Source: Hominimerdicola alba 8 (lineage in GTDB: Bacteria; Bacillota; Clostridia; Oscillospirales; Ruminococcaceae). Taken from it: DNA of 64,000 bases. The stretch lies in contig NZ_ADKM02000122.1 in assembly GCF_000178155.2 (NCBI RefSeq), positions 1-64,000 of the forward strand. The letters run 5' to 3'. The position numbers and the translations under genes are program-made. The notes under the pieces were generated by a model that saw nothing but the letters and a program-made list of their open reading frames with translations, searched no databases and was not told the DNA's origin. Shown here one piece after another: positions 36,073 through 45,070 of the stretch. Each line of letters starts with the position of its first letter. Within the stretch, counting starts at the first letter, position 1.

Positions 36073-37983
36073 ATGAACAGATCCAAAGAGATCGCACTGA
36101 TAATGGCAGGCTTAGATGAAGAATATCAGCGCGGCGTCCTTGATGGTATAATAAGCTATGCAAAGCAGAATGATGTTAATATTTCTTGTTTTACTGCATT
36201 CTGCGGCGTTGTTTCAGGGCGTGGGTTTGATGTGGGCGAGATAAATATCTATAATCTGATAAATTATAAAATGTTTGACGGTGTCATTCTTATGATAAAC
36301 ACCATTCAGGATATTGAAACCAAGCAGAAACTTTTGGAATCGGCAAAGGCTTCACTGCTTCCTGTAGCGGTTTTTGACTGTGATGACTATCCGCAGTTTA
36401 TCAATGTCACTATCGACAATAAGGGCGCAATGTGTGATATAGTACGGCATGTTATTGAAGTACACGGCGCAAAAGATATTTCGTTTATCTCAGGTCCTAA
36501 GAGCAATCCCGAAGCAATGCAGAGGTATTCTGCTTATTGCGAGGTCCTTGCTGAGTTTGGTCTGCCGATAGATGAGGATAAAGTCTTTTTTGGTGACTTC
36601 CGTCCCAGTGACGGCAGGCGTGCTGTCAGAAAAATGATCGCAGAGCAGGAGAAGATACCCGATGCTGTGATCTGTGCCAATGATGCTATGGCGCTGGCGG
36701 CGATAAAAGAGTTAAACAAAAACGGCATAAGGGTACCCGAAGATGTCATAGTCACAGGCTTCGACAATATATATAATGCGAGCCATCATTATCCTGCATT
36801 GACCACAGTTGACAGACCTTTAGCGGAAGCCGGTTCGGCGGCATGTGAGATGGTCTGCAATGCCATTGACTGCAAAGCGTGGGAACAGACACGTAAACTC
36901 GGTTCAAAGGCGCTGTTTTCTGAAAGCTGCGGCTGCGGAAATGACCATAGTGATATCAATGCGATAAGGACATACCGCAAGCATACTTATGCTATAATCG
37001 ACAACAACAGGCGTGATGTAAGGCTTTTGAACAGCCTTATCTCAGAAATGTCAGAGGCAGAAACACCCGATGACTGTATGAAGCGCATAGCTGACAATGC
37101 TGCATCACTTGAATGTGAAAGGTTATGTATCTGCTTGTGTGATGACTGGATAAGTTCTTATTCGGTTAAGATAGAAAATTCGCTGATACATGGCTATACC
37201 CCGAAGATGTCAGCGCCGCTGATCTGGAATAAAGGCGAGGTATCTGAGGTCAAATGTTTCCGCAGTTCAAATATGGATCCGCGGCCTTATACCACAGGCG
37301 GTAATATCAGCTATTATCTTCCGCTTCATTTCAGGGAAAGGTGTCTGGGATATGCTATAATATCAAACGGTGATTTTCCCAGCCACAGTTCGGTATGTCA
37401 TTCACTGATAATGTGTATCAGTGAGAGTCTTGAAAATATCCGCAGGCTTACAAACCTAAACTGTGTCATTGAGGAACTGGACAAGCTGTATGTCATCGAC
37501 CCGCTCTGCAATATATACAACAGAAATGGTTTTATACGCGCCGCTGACACTAAGTTCAACGAATGCCGCATGCTTGGGCAAAAGATACTTATCTCCTTTG
37601 TGGATATGGACGGACTGAAATACATAAACGACAACTACGGTCACAGCGAGGGCGATATTGCTTTGAAGACACTTGCTTCGATAATTAAGGAAAGCTGTGA
37701 CGAGAGCATGGTATGTGCGCGTTTTGGCGGTGATGAGTTCATCATACTTGGTGTCAATGCCGAAGAAGAAGATATCTCTAAGGTCGAAGATGCAATTATG
37801 AAACGCATCGAGCATAAAAACAAGCTGATGTCGAAGCCGTACAAAGTTGAGGGCAGTATCGGCTCTGTTGTTACCCGCATATCCGATGATATGACGCTGT
37901 TCAAGCTGATAACCAAAGCTGATGAGATAATGTATGAACAGAAAAAGCGCAAGAGAAACTCGCGCTATCTAAGAAGATATTGA
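36073..37983 (+). CDS. LacI-type ligand-binding domain fused to GGDEF diguanylate cyclase
   Basis: A 636-residue cytoplasmic protein. Residues 1-285 match the sugar-binding core of LacI/GalR regulators (CANDAMALAAIKELNKNGIR, then VPEDVIVTGFDN near 215) but lack the DNA-binding helix-turn-helix. A GAF-like middle (about 300-460) precedes a GGDEF domain (residues 470-630) with ARFGGDEFIILG. No signal peptide is present, so it should sense an intracellular ligand, perhaps a sugar, and make c-di-GMP. GGGAGGA precedes the ATG. Confidence 0.9.
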   Translation: MNRSKEIALIMAGLDEEYQRGVLDGIISYAKQNDVNISCFTAFCGVVSGRGFDVGEINIYNLINYKMFDGVILMINTIQDIETKQKLLESAKASLLPVAVFDCDDYPQFINVTIDNKGAMCDIVRHVIEVHGAKDISFISGPKSNPEAMQRYSAYCEVLAEFGLPIDEDKVFFGDFRPSDGRRAVRKMIAEQEKIPDAVICANDAMALAAIKELNKNGIRVPEDVIVTGFDNIYNASHHYPALTTVDRPLAEAGSAACEMVCNAIDCKAWEQTRKLGSKALFSESCGCGNDHSDINAIRTYRKHTYAIIDNNRRDVRLLNSLISEMSEAETPDDCMKRIADNAASLECERLCICLCDDWISSYSVKIENSLIHGYTPKMSAPLIWNKGEVSEVKCFRSSNMDPRPYTTGGNISYYLPLHFRERCLGYAIISNGDFPSHSSVCHSLIMCISESLENIRRLTNLNCVIEELDKLYVIDPLCNIYNRNGFIRAADTKFNECRMLGQKILISFVDMDGLKYINDNYGHSEGDIALKTLASIIKESCDESMVCARFGGDEFIILGVNAEEEDISKVEDAIMKRIEHKNKLMSKPYKVEGSIGSVVTRISDDMTLFKLITKADEIMYEQKKRKRNSRYLRRY

Positions 37984-38030
37984 TAAAAGAACGCCCCGCT
38001 CTTAAGAAAGATACTCATATAGAAGTTTTA

Positions 38031-38077
38031 AGCCATAGTATTTCTGATTTACAGTCAGAAGTACTATGGCGTTTTTA
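38031..38077 (+). terminator. Terminator at the left of the cassette
   Basis: GCCATAGTA-TTTCTGA pairs with TCAGAA-GTACTATGGC, followed by GTTTTTATT. It insulates the cassette gene from upstream transcription. Confidence 0.75.
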
Positions 38078-38106
38078 TTGACAATGCAGCAATGCTATGC
38101 TATAAT
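38078..38106 (+). promoter_or_regulatory. Promoter of the cassette gene
   Basis: TTGACA and TATAAT with a 17-base spacer, overlapping the end of the left terminator. Confidence 0.85.
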
Positions 38107-38148
38107 TGTTACGAATATAAATCGAAATTTGCAGATTGGAGAGAAATT

Positions 38149-38760
38149 ATGAGCGGAAAAGCTAACGAAACAATAACATTGTTTATAAGTAAACTATCTG
38201 AGACTACAGGTTATAAGTACTTGAAGAGCAGCAGATCACTCAAGAAAACGATTGGTCAGATTGTATTTGAAGTCATATTTTTCTCGTCAAAATGGAATGA
38301 TGACAATAATATTGAGATAAATGCTGACTTTCGGGTTTCATACAAAAAATACGGTGCTGCATCAACCATACACAGCATTGTAGCCGGTAAAAGTTTTCAA
38401 TCAGGCAAGGAATATTGGTATGATATTTCAAGTAAAGATAAGTTTGAGGAGATACTGAAATATTTTGAAATGGAGCTTCAGACAACAGCTGTAGATTTGT
38501 CTAATAGATTTGATAAAGATTTTAAAGATGCGTGTCGGTATCTTCTCGAAGAAAAGTTTAGCGAGTATCATGTGTTTTTCGATTTTCTTATAGATGTTCT
38601 TGGGGAAGAAAGCGTAATGTATCGAGTGAATGAATTTATAGAACAATTAAGCGATTCTGACAAGCAACAAATAGTTGACTATAAAAAAGGTGTCAGGAAT
38701 AAATCTTGGATGTTAAATAGATCTAATATGAGATTTGTTGTGGATAATGGATATATATAA
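38149..38760 (+). CDS. Unknown protein in an inverted-repeat cassette
   Basis: A 203-residue soluble protein from the ATG at 38149 (GGAGAG six bases upstream). It is rich in Lys, Asp, Phe and Ser and begins MSGKANETITLFISKLSETT. FEVIFFSSKWNDDNNIEINA (about 55-75) and a helical C-terminal half are visible. It loosely recalls small DUF4304-like proteins, but I cannot assign it. Its codons are clearly more AT-rich than those of its neighbours, which suggests transfer. Confidence 0.7.
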   Translation: MSGKANETITLFISKLSETTGYKYLKSSRSLKKTIGQIVFEVIFFSSKWNDDNNIEINADFRVSYKKYGAASTIHSIVAGKSFQSGKEYWYDISSKDKFEEILKYFEMELQTTAVDLSNRFDKDFKDACRYLLEEKFSEYHVFFDFLIDVLGEESVMYRVNEFIEQLSDSDKQQIVDYKKGVRNKSWMLNRSNMRFVVDNGYI

Positions 38761-38795
38761 ATCCTGATTTATCTTAGCAACCGTATAAAATAGAA

Positions 38796-38828
38796 TGCCC
38801 CTAAGCGCTTAAACGCTTGGGGGCAAAA
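38796..38828 (+). terminator. Terminator at the right of the cassette
   Basis: GCCCCTAAGCG pairs with CGCTTGGGGGC around CTTAAA, overlapping the inner end of the right inverted repeat. Confidence 0.75.
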
Positions 38829-38868
38829 CTTCTATATGATTATCCGTCTTAAGAGCGGGGCGTTTGTT

Positions 38869-39261
38869 TTATGATTTGTGAAAACCGACTATCTTGACAG
38901 CTGCAAGGGGAGTGCCCTCGCTGTCGCTGACTTTTACAATATAGGTGCAGACTGACCTGCCGTCTTTGACAAGTTCTGTTTCTGCAAAGATCTTTTCGGT
39001 CTTAGGCACGCCGATGAAAGAGATATCTGAATTTAGTGATACTGTTCCCGACTTCTGCCAGTTAGAAGCGACAGCAAAAGCAAAATCTGCCAGTGTGAAA
39101 TAGACGCCGCCCATAACACCGCCGACAGCATTTTTGTGGCGTTCTGTCAGCACAAGACTGACCTTTGCATACCTGTCACCGACTTCTTCGATATAAGCGC
39201 CTGTGTCAAAGGCGTAAAGGTCATGGCTGAAAAATTCGCGTATCTCATCAATATTCTTCAT
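38869..39261 (-). CDS. PaaI-type hotdog thioesterase
   Basis: A 130-residue hotdog-fold thioesterase. NAVGGVMGGVYFTLADFAFAVA (about 46-67) is the family core, followed by SLNSDISFIGVPKTEKIFAE. Relatives hydrolyse acyl-CoA thioesters, and the substrate here is unknown. The ATG at 39261 follows GGAGG. It overlaps the nitroreductase gene by 14 bases and is the last gene of a GH5-nitroreductase-thioesterase operon. Confidence 0.88.
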   Translation of the reverse strand: MKNIDEIREFFSHDLYAFDTGAYIEEVGDRYAKVSLVLTERHKNAVGGVMGGVYFTLADFAFAVASNWQKSGTVSLNSDISFIGVPKTEKIFAETELVKDGRSVCTYIVKVSDSEGTPLAAVKIVGFHKS

Positions 39262-40081
39262 TCTGACCTCCGTCAAGCAAAAAGCCCGCTACAAACTCTA
39301 ATCCGTTTGCTTTGAGTTCGGGGTCTTCAAGACTGAATTTCGTATTAAGACCGTTCTGTTCAGCACAAAGTGCAAAGTGACTAAGTGCGATGCCCATATC
39401 GATCTTCTGCATATCCCAGCCTTTCGAGTCAATATAGCCTTTGTCATGCTTCATATAGAAATAAACGCCGTTTTCATTGACGATCACGCGCCAGGGCTGT
39501 TTATTTACCGCAGAGGGTGCCAGCTGTACTGCTTTGAGTATCTCAGTAAGTTCGGGATACCTGCTTTCGGTAAGCGGCATATCAGTACTGCCATCGAAGA
39601 ATATCTCGCTGAATTTTTTGCGTGTATCAGCCCTTATTCCTGCGCGCATCATAGTTTCACGTACAGACTTTTTAGCTGCTGCTGTACCGAGCGGGCTCAT
39701 GCAGGGCATTACTTCGTCTTCATCGACCTCCATAGCTTCTTCAAAAGCCTTGCGGTTCATGGTGCCTGCGATCCATGTTGTCCTCAGACCCATCTCCTGT
39801 ATATGCAGCACAAGCTGTTCAAAGAAATACCCGAAGGCTTCTTCCGCATGGGGCAGTCGCTTGACTTTGCCTGCGATAAAGGTATCTGTACCCACGATGA
39901 CAGGGCTTGTCAGACCGTGCATGCCGCCGTCAAGTATACGTACCTGTATGTCGATACCGTAGGGAGTTTTTATGCTGTGTGCAAACTGCATTATCTCATC
40001 GCGATGCTGTGGGGTCACTTCTTCATCATTGAAAGTACGCACGCTTTTGCGTTCTTTAATAAGTTTAAATACATCTGTCAT
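39248..40081 (-). CDS. Nitroreductase family protein (TM1586-like)
   Basis: A 277-residue protein composed of two nitroreductase-type halves. The N-terminal [18 protein letters not shown] is the FMN-binding start, and [15 protein letters not shown] near residue 195 repeats a typical FMN contact. These flavoproteins reduce nitro or quinone compounds with NAD(P)H. Its start overlaps the GH5 stop by four bases, so the two are coupled, although no functional link is obvious. Confidence 0.88.
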   Translation of the reverse strand: MTDVFKLIKERKSVRTFNDEEVTPQHRDEIMQFAHSIKTPYGIDIQVRILDGGMHGLTSPVIVGTDTFIAGKVKRLPHAEEAFGYFFEQLVLHIQEMGLRTTWIAGTMNRKAFEEAMEVDEDEVMPCMSPLGTAAAKKSVRETMMRAGIRADTRKKFSEIFFDGSTDMPLTESRYPELTEILKAVQLAPSAVNKQPWRVIVNENGVYFYMKHDKGYIDSKGWDMQKIDMGIALSHFALCAEQNGLNTKFSLEDPELKANGLEFVAGFLLDGGQNEEY

Positions 40082-40992
40082 TTGTTTTTCTCCTCTTCTG
40101 CAAAGTCCATGAACTTATCTCTGACAATTCTTCCGGATTCTTTGAGGTCATCATCTTCCCAATGGGAGAGTTTGGTGCAGTTTTGGGCGAATACGCCGCA
40201 GGTGTCGCCATGATTTGATAAACACCAGCAAATACAGCTTAGCCCCAGTCTTTCAATGACATCAAACCACGCCGCAGACTCTTCGTAGTCTATCTCACCT
40301 TTACCGCTCGCCTCGCAAAGATTGAATTCGTTGATGAACACAGGCAGACCGGCTTTAGCACAGCGTTCCAGCCTGTTCCTTATGGCGTGCTTGTGTGTGG
40401 CTGCGTAGAAGTGCAGCGAGTACATCACGTTGTCATATTCCAATGGTCTGTCCAGCGCACAGTGTATATCCTGTGACCAGTTGGGTGTGCCGACGATTAT
40501 CACGGCATCGGGACTGTTTTTGCGTATCACAGGTATCATTCTGTTGGAGTACTCGGTTATCCTGTCCCAAGTGCCGCTGCCGTTGGGTTCGTTGCAGATC
40601 TCATAAAGTACATTTGATCTATCTGCAAAGCGCGCTGACATGTCACTGAAAAATTCCTCTGCTTCATCTGCATATCTCATCGGGTCACAGTCGCGCAGGA
40701 CATGCCAGTCCACAATGACATACATGCCCAGCTTTTCTGCGATGCTGACACCATTTTCGACCAGATCTTTCATATGTTCTTTATCGCCGCCGTTGCAGTA
40801 TCCGCGAAATTCATCGGTATAAACGGCTATCCTGACACAGTTGGTCTTCCATTCATCGTGAAGTGCTCTGAAGACTTCTTCACATACATATTCGGGATAC
40901 CATGCTATGCCGTGTGTAGACATGCCAAAAAGTCGTACAGGCTTTTCACCATCGGTCAGCCTTCCTCCGATAACCTTTAGTTTTTTCAGCAT
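40078..40992 (-). CDS. Glycoside hydrolase family 5 enzyme without signal peptide
   Basis: A 304-residue cellulase-fold enzyme. The acid/base Glu is in [12 protein letters not shown] near residue 140 and the nucleophile in [11 protein letters not shown] near 235. [15 protein letters not shown] and a WC-type strand near 265 fit GH5. The ATG at 40992 follows AAAGGAGC, and no signal peptide or carbohydrate-binding module is present. It may act on imported oligosaccharides or be exported by another route. It is the first gene of the three-gene minus-strand operon. Confidence 0.9.
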   Translation of the reverse strand: MLKKLKVIGGRLTDGEKPVRLFGMSTHGIAWYPEYVCEEVFRALHDEWKTNCVRIAVYTDEFRGYCNGGDKEHMKDLVENGVSIAEKLGMYVIVDWHVLRDCDPMRYADEAEEFFSDMSARFADRSNVLYEICNEPNGSGTWDRITEYSNRMIPVIRKNSPDAVIIVGTPNWSQDIHCALDRPLEYDNVMYSLHFYAATHKHAIRNRLERCAKAGLPVFINEFNLCEASGKGEIDYEESAAWFDVIERLGLSCICWCLSNHGDTCGVFAQNCTKLSHWEDDDLKESGRIVRDKFMDFAEEEKNK

Positions 40993-41159
40993 TTTAGCAG
41001 CTCCTTTAATATTGTAACTTAAGCACGAAAGTATATATTTTACCAATTTAATTATAGCTGATTTTTATGTATATTCTGCACAAAAATAGTTAATAAATTA
41101 TAACATCATATGATGTTGCTTTCAGTTTGATTATATGATATTGTTGCCCCTATTCGGCA

Positions 41160-41368
41160 ATGCTCAACAAGGTCGAAAAGGATTATTCTACAGTAGATGA
41201 ACTGTGCGACCATGATGAACTGTCGAAGTTCACCCGTGATGAGATCAAAAAAGCCGTGACAGAGCTTTGCAGTGGAAGTTTATCCTTAAAGTGGATAAGC
41301 CGTATGGCTGCGTTTATGCGGTAAATAAACTGCTTATGGCAAATATGGAGTTTGTGTACGTAGCGTAA
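41160..41368 (+). pseudogene. Frameshifted small gene of mobile-element type
   Basis: It reads MLNKVEKDYSTVDELCDHDE and then, after loss of about one base near 41270, continues as KVDKPYGCVYAVNKLLMANM to a stop. The span is two bases over a multiple of three, as expected for one deletion. The function is unknown. Confidence 0.5.
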
Positions 41369-41383
41369 GCTGAGGTTAGAGAA

Positions 41384-41758
41384 ATGGACAAGAAAACAAA
41401 AGCAAAAAGGACAATATCAGATACGATCTGACGAGTACATAGGTCAGGCGGCTATGCCGTTCCGAACAACTGCTTTGTGCGGTCTGCCAATCTCAGTTGG
41501 AGCGCGATCGGTCTGCTTGCAAGAGTAATGGATTTCCCCCATGAATGGAATTTTTCTAAGGCTGGACTTATTGCACTATGTCCTGACGGTGAGTCGGCTG
41601 TTGACAGCGCTCTGAATGAACTGAAAGAATGGGGCTACCTTGAAATTGAAGTAAAGATGCCGAATGAGAACCCGACAGGCAGGATTCAGACGGTCTACAA
41701 GTTCTATGAGTATTCAGCGAAGTATACCTCTATTCCGCTGTCCTATACCACACTCTGA
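41384..41758 (+). pseudogene. Broken HTH/replication-type protein of a plasmid or integrative element
   Basis: It begins MDKKTKAKRTISDTI and then loses frame. The intact part (from about 41458) reads YAVPNNCFVRSANLSWSAIG, then RVMDFPHEWNFSKAGL and ALNELKEWGYLEIE. This is a winged-helix domain like those in replication or DnaD-type proteins of integrative elements. At least one frameshift separates the two parts. It marks the left edge of the decayed mobile region. Confidence 0.6.
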
Positions 41759-41782
41759 GGTCAGGCATTCCCCGGAGCAGTT

Positions 41783-41907
41783 ATATCAAGCCGGAAGATA
41801 AGGCAGTTTACTACGTTGTAAACGGCGATTTTTCCGATAAGATCGAGCTTTGATTTGACGGTATTGTAAACGGGTGCGACTCGCTCAGGGGTGCTCCCGT
41901 TTTTTCG
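41783..41907 (+). pseudogene. C-terminal relic of a DUF6465-like gene and its terminator
   Basis: Codons from 41783 read IKPEDKAVYYVVNGDFSDKI-EL then stop, resembling the end of DUF6465 proteins of integrative elements. A terminator follows (AACGGG...CCCGTTTTTTC, 41870-41907). Confidence 0.5.
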
Positions 41908-42077
41908 TATGGTGGATTGAAAATCAGGGCTGATTGTGGTATAATAGGTAACATAATCAATGTGCGAGAATGCTCGCACAAATCGTAATTTGTCTTTCTA
42001 TGGGAGAATAGAAAAATGGAAATCTGAAGAATAGAAACAGGCGATGAGTAAATAGAAATAATAAGGAGATTTTAACT

Positions 42078-42680
42078 ATGACACAAAAAGAAAGACTTGT
42101 ATATTTTATTAATAGGATAAACAGTGATGAAGAATTGAAAGAGGAAATTTACAATAAGTGTGATCCAGATACTATTTATCCGCAGAAAGAACTTATGGAG
42201 GATTTGGAATGGCTTATGGAAGGCGGGAGCGAAGAAAACTATGATCTTGTCCCATTTGCTAATGATGGTTCTGGTGGACTGTACTTGCTTGTAAATGATC
42301 AACATATTGCGTATTTTGATTCAGAGGGCTGTGCTGGATATGTGGCTGAATCTGTTGATGATTTTTTCAATATCCTTTTCGTATTTCGCTTTTTCTGTCT
42401 TTCTAAGGGTGTGATGAAGAGTTACGAACAATTTCTTAAGGAATGTGAGGAGGATTTGTTCGAGATTAAGCCATCGGAAGCATTTGAGAGATTTCTTATC
42501 AAGGAAAAGATGGAGACGGACAAAGAAAAGGTGTATGAGAAATTCATTAAAGGGTTAACAATCACGCCTATATTTGAAATCAATCCTATAGATGAGGAAT
42601 ATGTGAAGACAAATAACTTGCTTGGTATGGAAGAAGACGAATTCCTTGAACTCTGCAAGAAGATTTGTTCGCAAGGATAG
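42078..42680 (+). CDS. SMI1/KNR4 (SUKH)-like protein, possible immunity protein
   Basis: A 200-residue soluble protein. The stretch VPFANDGSGGLYLLVNDQHI with YFDSEGCAGYVAESVDDFFN (about 56-100) resembles the SUKH/SMI1-KNR4 fold, common among polymorphic-toxin immunity proteins. The C-terminal half is charged and helical. The AAGGAG ribosome binding site is good. No cognate toxin gene is adjacent. It is AT-rich cargo in the mosaic region. Confidence 0.6.
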   Translation: MTQKERLVYFINRINSDEELKEEIYNKCDPDTIYPQKELMEDLEWLMEGGSEENYDLVPFANDGSGGLYLLVNDQHIAYFDSEGCAGYVAESVDDFFNILFVFRFFCLSKGVMKSYEQFLKECEEDLFEIKPSEAFERFLIKEKMETDKEKVYEKFIKGLTITPIFEINPIDEEYVKTNNLLGMEEDEFLELCKKICSQG

Positions 42681-42773
42681 GAATCTAAAGCCTAGCATGT
42701 TTTTTATTTGAAGAAGATATGATTAAATTCTAGTAATAACAAAAATGACAAATCGTGAGTTGTAGAGGTCTTG

Positions 42774-43343
42774 ATGATGGGAAAAGAATTGTCGGAAATG
42801 ACATTGGAAGAATTGTGGGAGTTGTTCCCCATATTCCTTGTACAGCACGATGCTCGGTGGAGCGAATACTTTGGGGAGATAGAAGCAGTGATCACTGATC
42901 TTCTGACAAATTATCCTGTTAAGAGTATCAGTCATATTGGAAGTACAGCGATACAGGAAATATGGGCTAAAAACATTGTTGATGTGATGATCGAGATCTC
43001 TGAAAATGCAGATATAGAAGAAATCTCACACATTTTGGAGCAAAATGGTTTTATCAAAATGTCCGATGAAAAGAGACGTATTTCACTCAACATGGGATAT
43101 ACAAAAGACGGCTTTGCAGATAAGGTCTATCACATTCATCTTAGGTACACCGGAGATAATGATGAGCTGTATTTCCGAGACTATATGAATGAGCATCCCG
43201 AATTGGCTAAAGAATATGAAGCATTGAAATTACGGCTCCGGAAACAATATGAACATGACCGAGATGGCTATACAAACGCAAAAACAGAGTTCATCTCTAA
43301 ATGGACGGCTGAAGCACGAAAGGAATATGGAAACAGATACTAA
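42774..43343 (+). CDS. GrpB family protein
   Basis: A 189-residue GrpB/UPF0157 protein with a nucleotidyltransferase-like core. SISHIGSTAIQEIWAKNIVD (about 50-70) corresponds to the family GSTA...KPIID motif, and YHIHLRYTGDNDELYFRDYM near 125 is the conserved downstream block. In GrpB proteins the position after HIGSTA is usually V/I-PG-L. Here it is altered (IQEIWAK), so activity is uncertain. It is an orphan cargo gene. Confidence 0.82.
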   Translation: MMGKELSEMTLEELWELFPIFLVQHDARWSEYFGEIEAVITDLLTNYPVKSISHIGSTAIQEIWAKNIVDVMIEISENADIEEISHILEQNGFIKMSDEKRRISLNMGYTKDGFADKVYHIHLRYTGDNDELYFRDYMNEHPELAKEYEALKLRLRKQYEHDRDGYTNAKTEFISKWTAEARKEYGNRY

Positions 43344-43390
43344 CAGCTTCTCAGTCACCGCAGTAAATTATATAAGAAGGAGTGAACCCC

Positions 43391-43582
43391 ATGTGTACTT
43401 GGTTCTATGCTGAAAAGTCTGTGCTGTCACCGATCATCACAAAGGCACAGCAGTTACCGCTTGCGGATACGATCAGGAACACTATTTCACGTTCGGCGGA
43501 AATGTCGGGCAATATCCGTCCTACCGATATGGCGGCGGAACATCAAAAAAGAAAAGTATGCGATACAGCCGGAAGGAGCTGA
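43391..43582 (+). pseudogene. SRAP (YedK/HMCES) N-terminal fragment, copy 1
   Basis: It encodes MCTWFYAEKSVLSPIITKAQ with SGNIRPTDMAA, the first 50 residues of an SRAP-type abasic-site DNA-protein crosslink enzyme. The catalytic Cys2 is kept, although the usual MCGR/MCCR start is altered. It then jumps to unrelated codons. The AGAAGGAGTG site and ATG are intact. About 150 bases match copy 2 at 44133 at roughly 90 percent. Confidence 0.7.
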
Positions 43583-43592
43583 AAGCAAGGTT

Positions 43593-44111
43593 ATGATAAT
43601 ACTGATAACCGGAGCATCACACACAGGCAAAACGCTCCTTGCACAAAAGCTGCTCGAAAAATATCATTATCCGTATCTGTCGATAGACCACCTGAAAATG
43701 GGGCTTATCAGAAGCGGACAGACAGACCTGACTCCTTATGACGACGATAAGCTGACAGATTATCTCTGGACGATCATAAAAGAAATGATAAAGACTGCCA
43801 TCGAGAACAGGCAAAACCTGATCGTAGAAGGCTGTTATATTCCGTTTAACTGGAAAGACAGCTTTGATGAGGAATATTTATCTCAAATCAAATTCTTTTG
43901 CCTTGTGATGAGTGAAGCGTATATTGATGAGCATTTTTCCGACATTATAGGAAATGAAAACGTGATTGAAAAGAGATTGCCGGACGAGGACTTCACGATT
44001 CAGTTTGTGAAGCAAGAAAATGAGTATTATCTGAAAAACTGCTGTCAATTTGGTCTTGACTACATTTTAATTGATAAAAGTTATGAAATCGAAGAATACT
44101 GTCAATTGTGA
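43593..44111 (+). CDS. P-loop kinase-like protein
   Basis: A 172-residue AAA/adenylate-kinase-like protein. It begins MIILITGASHTGKTLLAQKL with a Walker A (GASHTGKT) and has LIVEGCYIPFNWKDSF near residue 85, a Walker B-like region. Relatives phosphorylate small molecules such as nucleotides or antibiotics, and no substrate can be named. It starts 11 bases after the end of the first SRAP fragment. The start at 43593 was chosen because the Walker A motif needs a nearby N-terminus. Confidence 0.75.
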   Translation: MIILITGASHTGKTLLAQKLLEKYHYPYLSIDHLKMGLIRSGQTDLTPYDDDKLTDYLWTIIKEMIKTAIENRQNLIVEGCYIPFNWKDSFDEEYLSQIKFFCLVMSEAYIDEHFSDIIGNENVIEKRLPDEDFTIQFVKQENEYYLKNCCQFGLDYILIDKSYEIEEYCQL

Positions 44112-44132
44112 AGTGGATTAGGGGGGAACACT

Positions 44133-44351
44133 ATGTGTACTTGGTTCTATGCAGAAAGATCCACGCTGTCACCGATCATCACAAAGGCACAGCAGTTACC
44201 GCTTGCGAATACGATCAGGAACACTATGTCACGTTCGGCGGAAATGTCCGGCAATATCCGACCGACCGATATGGCAGCGGTGTTTGCTCCTATAAGCAAT
44301 ACTTTGTCATCAAACTTTAAATGGGCTTTTTACGGCAGAATAAATGAGTAA
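44133..44351 (+). pseudogene. SRAP (YedK/HMCES) N-terminal fragment, copy 2
   Basis: Seventy-two codons: MCTWFYAERSTLSPIITKAQ, SGNIRPTDMAAVFAPISN and KWAFYGRINE, ending where an intact SRAP protein (about 220 residues) would continue. Catalytic Cys2 is kept, and the later active-site Asn/His region is absent. A GGGGGG ribosome binding site precedes it. Confidence 0.75.
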
Positions 44352-44399
44352 GAATGTGCGAATTCACTACACAAATTTTTTTCATGAGGATTGATTGGT

Positions 44400-44930
44400 T
44401 TGAAAAAGAAAAACAAGAATAACAAGAAAAAAGAAAAGATATTTATACCTAACTTCACACTGTTTCTTGCACTTATATTTTTTTTGATGGGAGCATTTCC
44501 GGCGTACGGTTATTGGAGTATGCGAAAAAACTGCACATATGAAACAAAAGGCATCGTTATTTCTGAGGAAAGCGGGAAAACAACTGATCTTTATCATACT
44601 GTTGAAGGTTGGTATATATCACGCCGTCCCGGATACGGATATAGCGGCAGATATGATAAACATTGGATCAAGATCGAAGTTGAGACAGATAGCATTTTCA
44701 AGCATGAGTACCTTTATGCGGATGTGGGGTATGGCAGTAAAGACGATGAAATAATAATCCGTTACAATCCTAATAATCCGGATGAATATTATTTTGCAGT
44801 TAGTTATAATGGCTACAAATCTACTGCAATGGTGCTGTTTTTTATATGCGGTGGTATGATAGTATTATCAGTATTCCTGTTTATTCACTATAACAGACCT
44901 CTACTGTTTCCAAAGAAAAAAGATAAATAA
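44400..44930 (+). CDS. DUF3592-like membrane protein
   Basis: A 176-residue protein with a Lys/Asn-rich N-terminus, a membrane span (FTLFLALIFFLMGAFPAYGY, about residues 18-37), an exposed beta-rich segment (residues 40-140) and a second span (STAMVLFFICGGMIVLSVFL, about 142-162). This is the layout of DUF3592 proteins, whose role is unknown. The start is probably the TTG at 44400, nine bases after GAGGA. Confidence 0.65.
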   Translation: MKKKNKNNKKKEKIFIPNFTLFLALIFFLMGAFPAYGYWSMRKNCTYETKGIVISEESGKTTDLYHTVEGWYISRRPGYGYSGRYDKHWIKIEVETDSIFKHEYLYADVGYGSKDDEIIIRYNPNNPDEYYFAVSYNGYKSTAMVLFFICGGMIVLSVFLFIHYNRPLLFPKKKDK

Positions 44931-44945
44931 TACTTAAAATCAAAT

Positions 44946-45003
44946 CATAAGGTGGTGAGTTGGTTCTACGCATAAAGATCCACGCTGTCACCGCTCATCA
45001 ACG
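44946..45003 (+). pseudogene. Third, very short SRAP remnant
   Basis: About 55 bases (GAGTTGGTTCTACGC...CACGCTGTCACCG) match the beginning of the other two SRAP fragments but lack the start codon. Confidence 0.6.
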
Positions 45004-45070
45004 GACTATCCTGAGCCGAAGCCGGAGTTTATGCAGATATAGAATGATTATAATGAAAGGAACTTGATAT

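Larger units (their letters stand above)
37990..38864. mobile_element. 875-bp gene cassette bounded by 40-bp inverted repeats
   Basis: Left arm 37990-38029 and right arm 38825-38864 are inverted copies agreeing at 37 of 40 positions (outer ends AACGCCCCGCTCTTAAGA and its complement). Inside are a terminator, a promoter, one AT-rich gene and a second terminator. No target duplication is evident. It may be a mobile cassette, or a gene inserted into a former bidirectional terminator. Confidence 0.6.
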
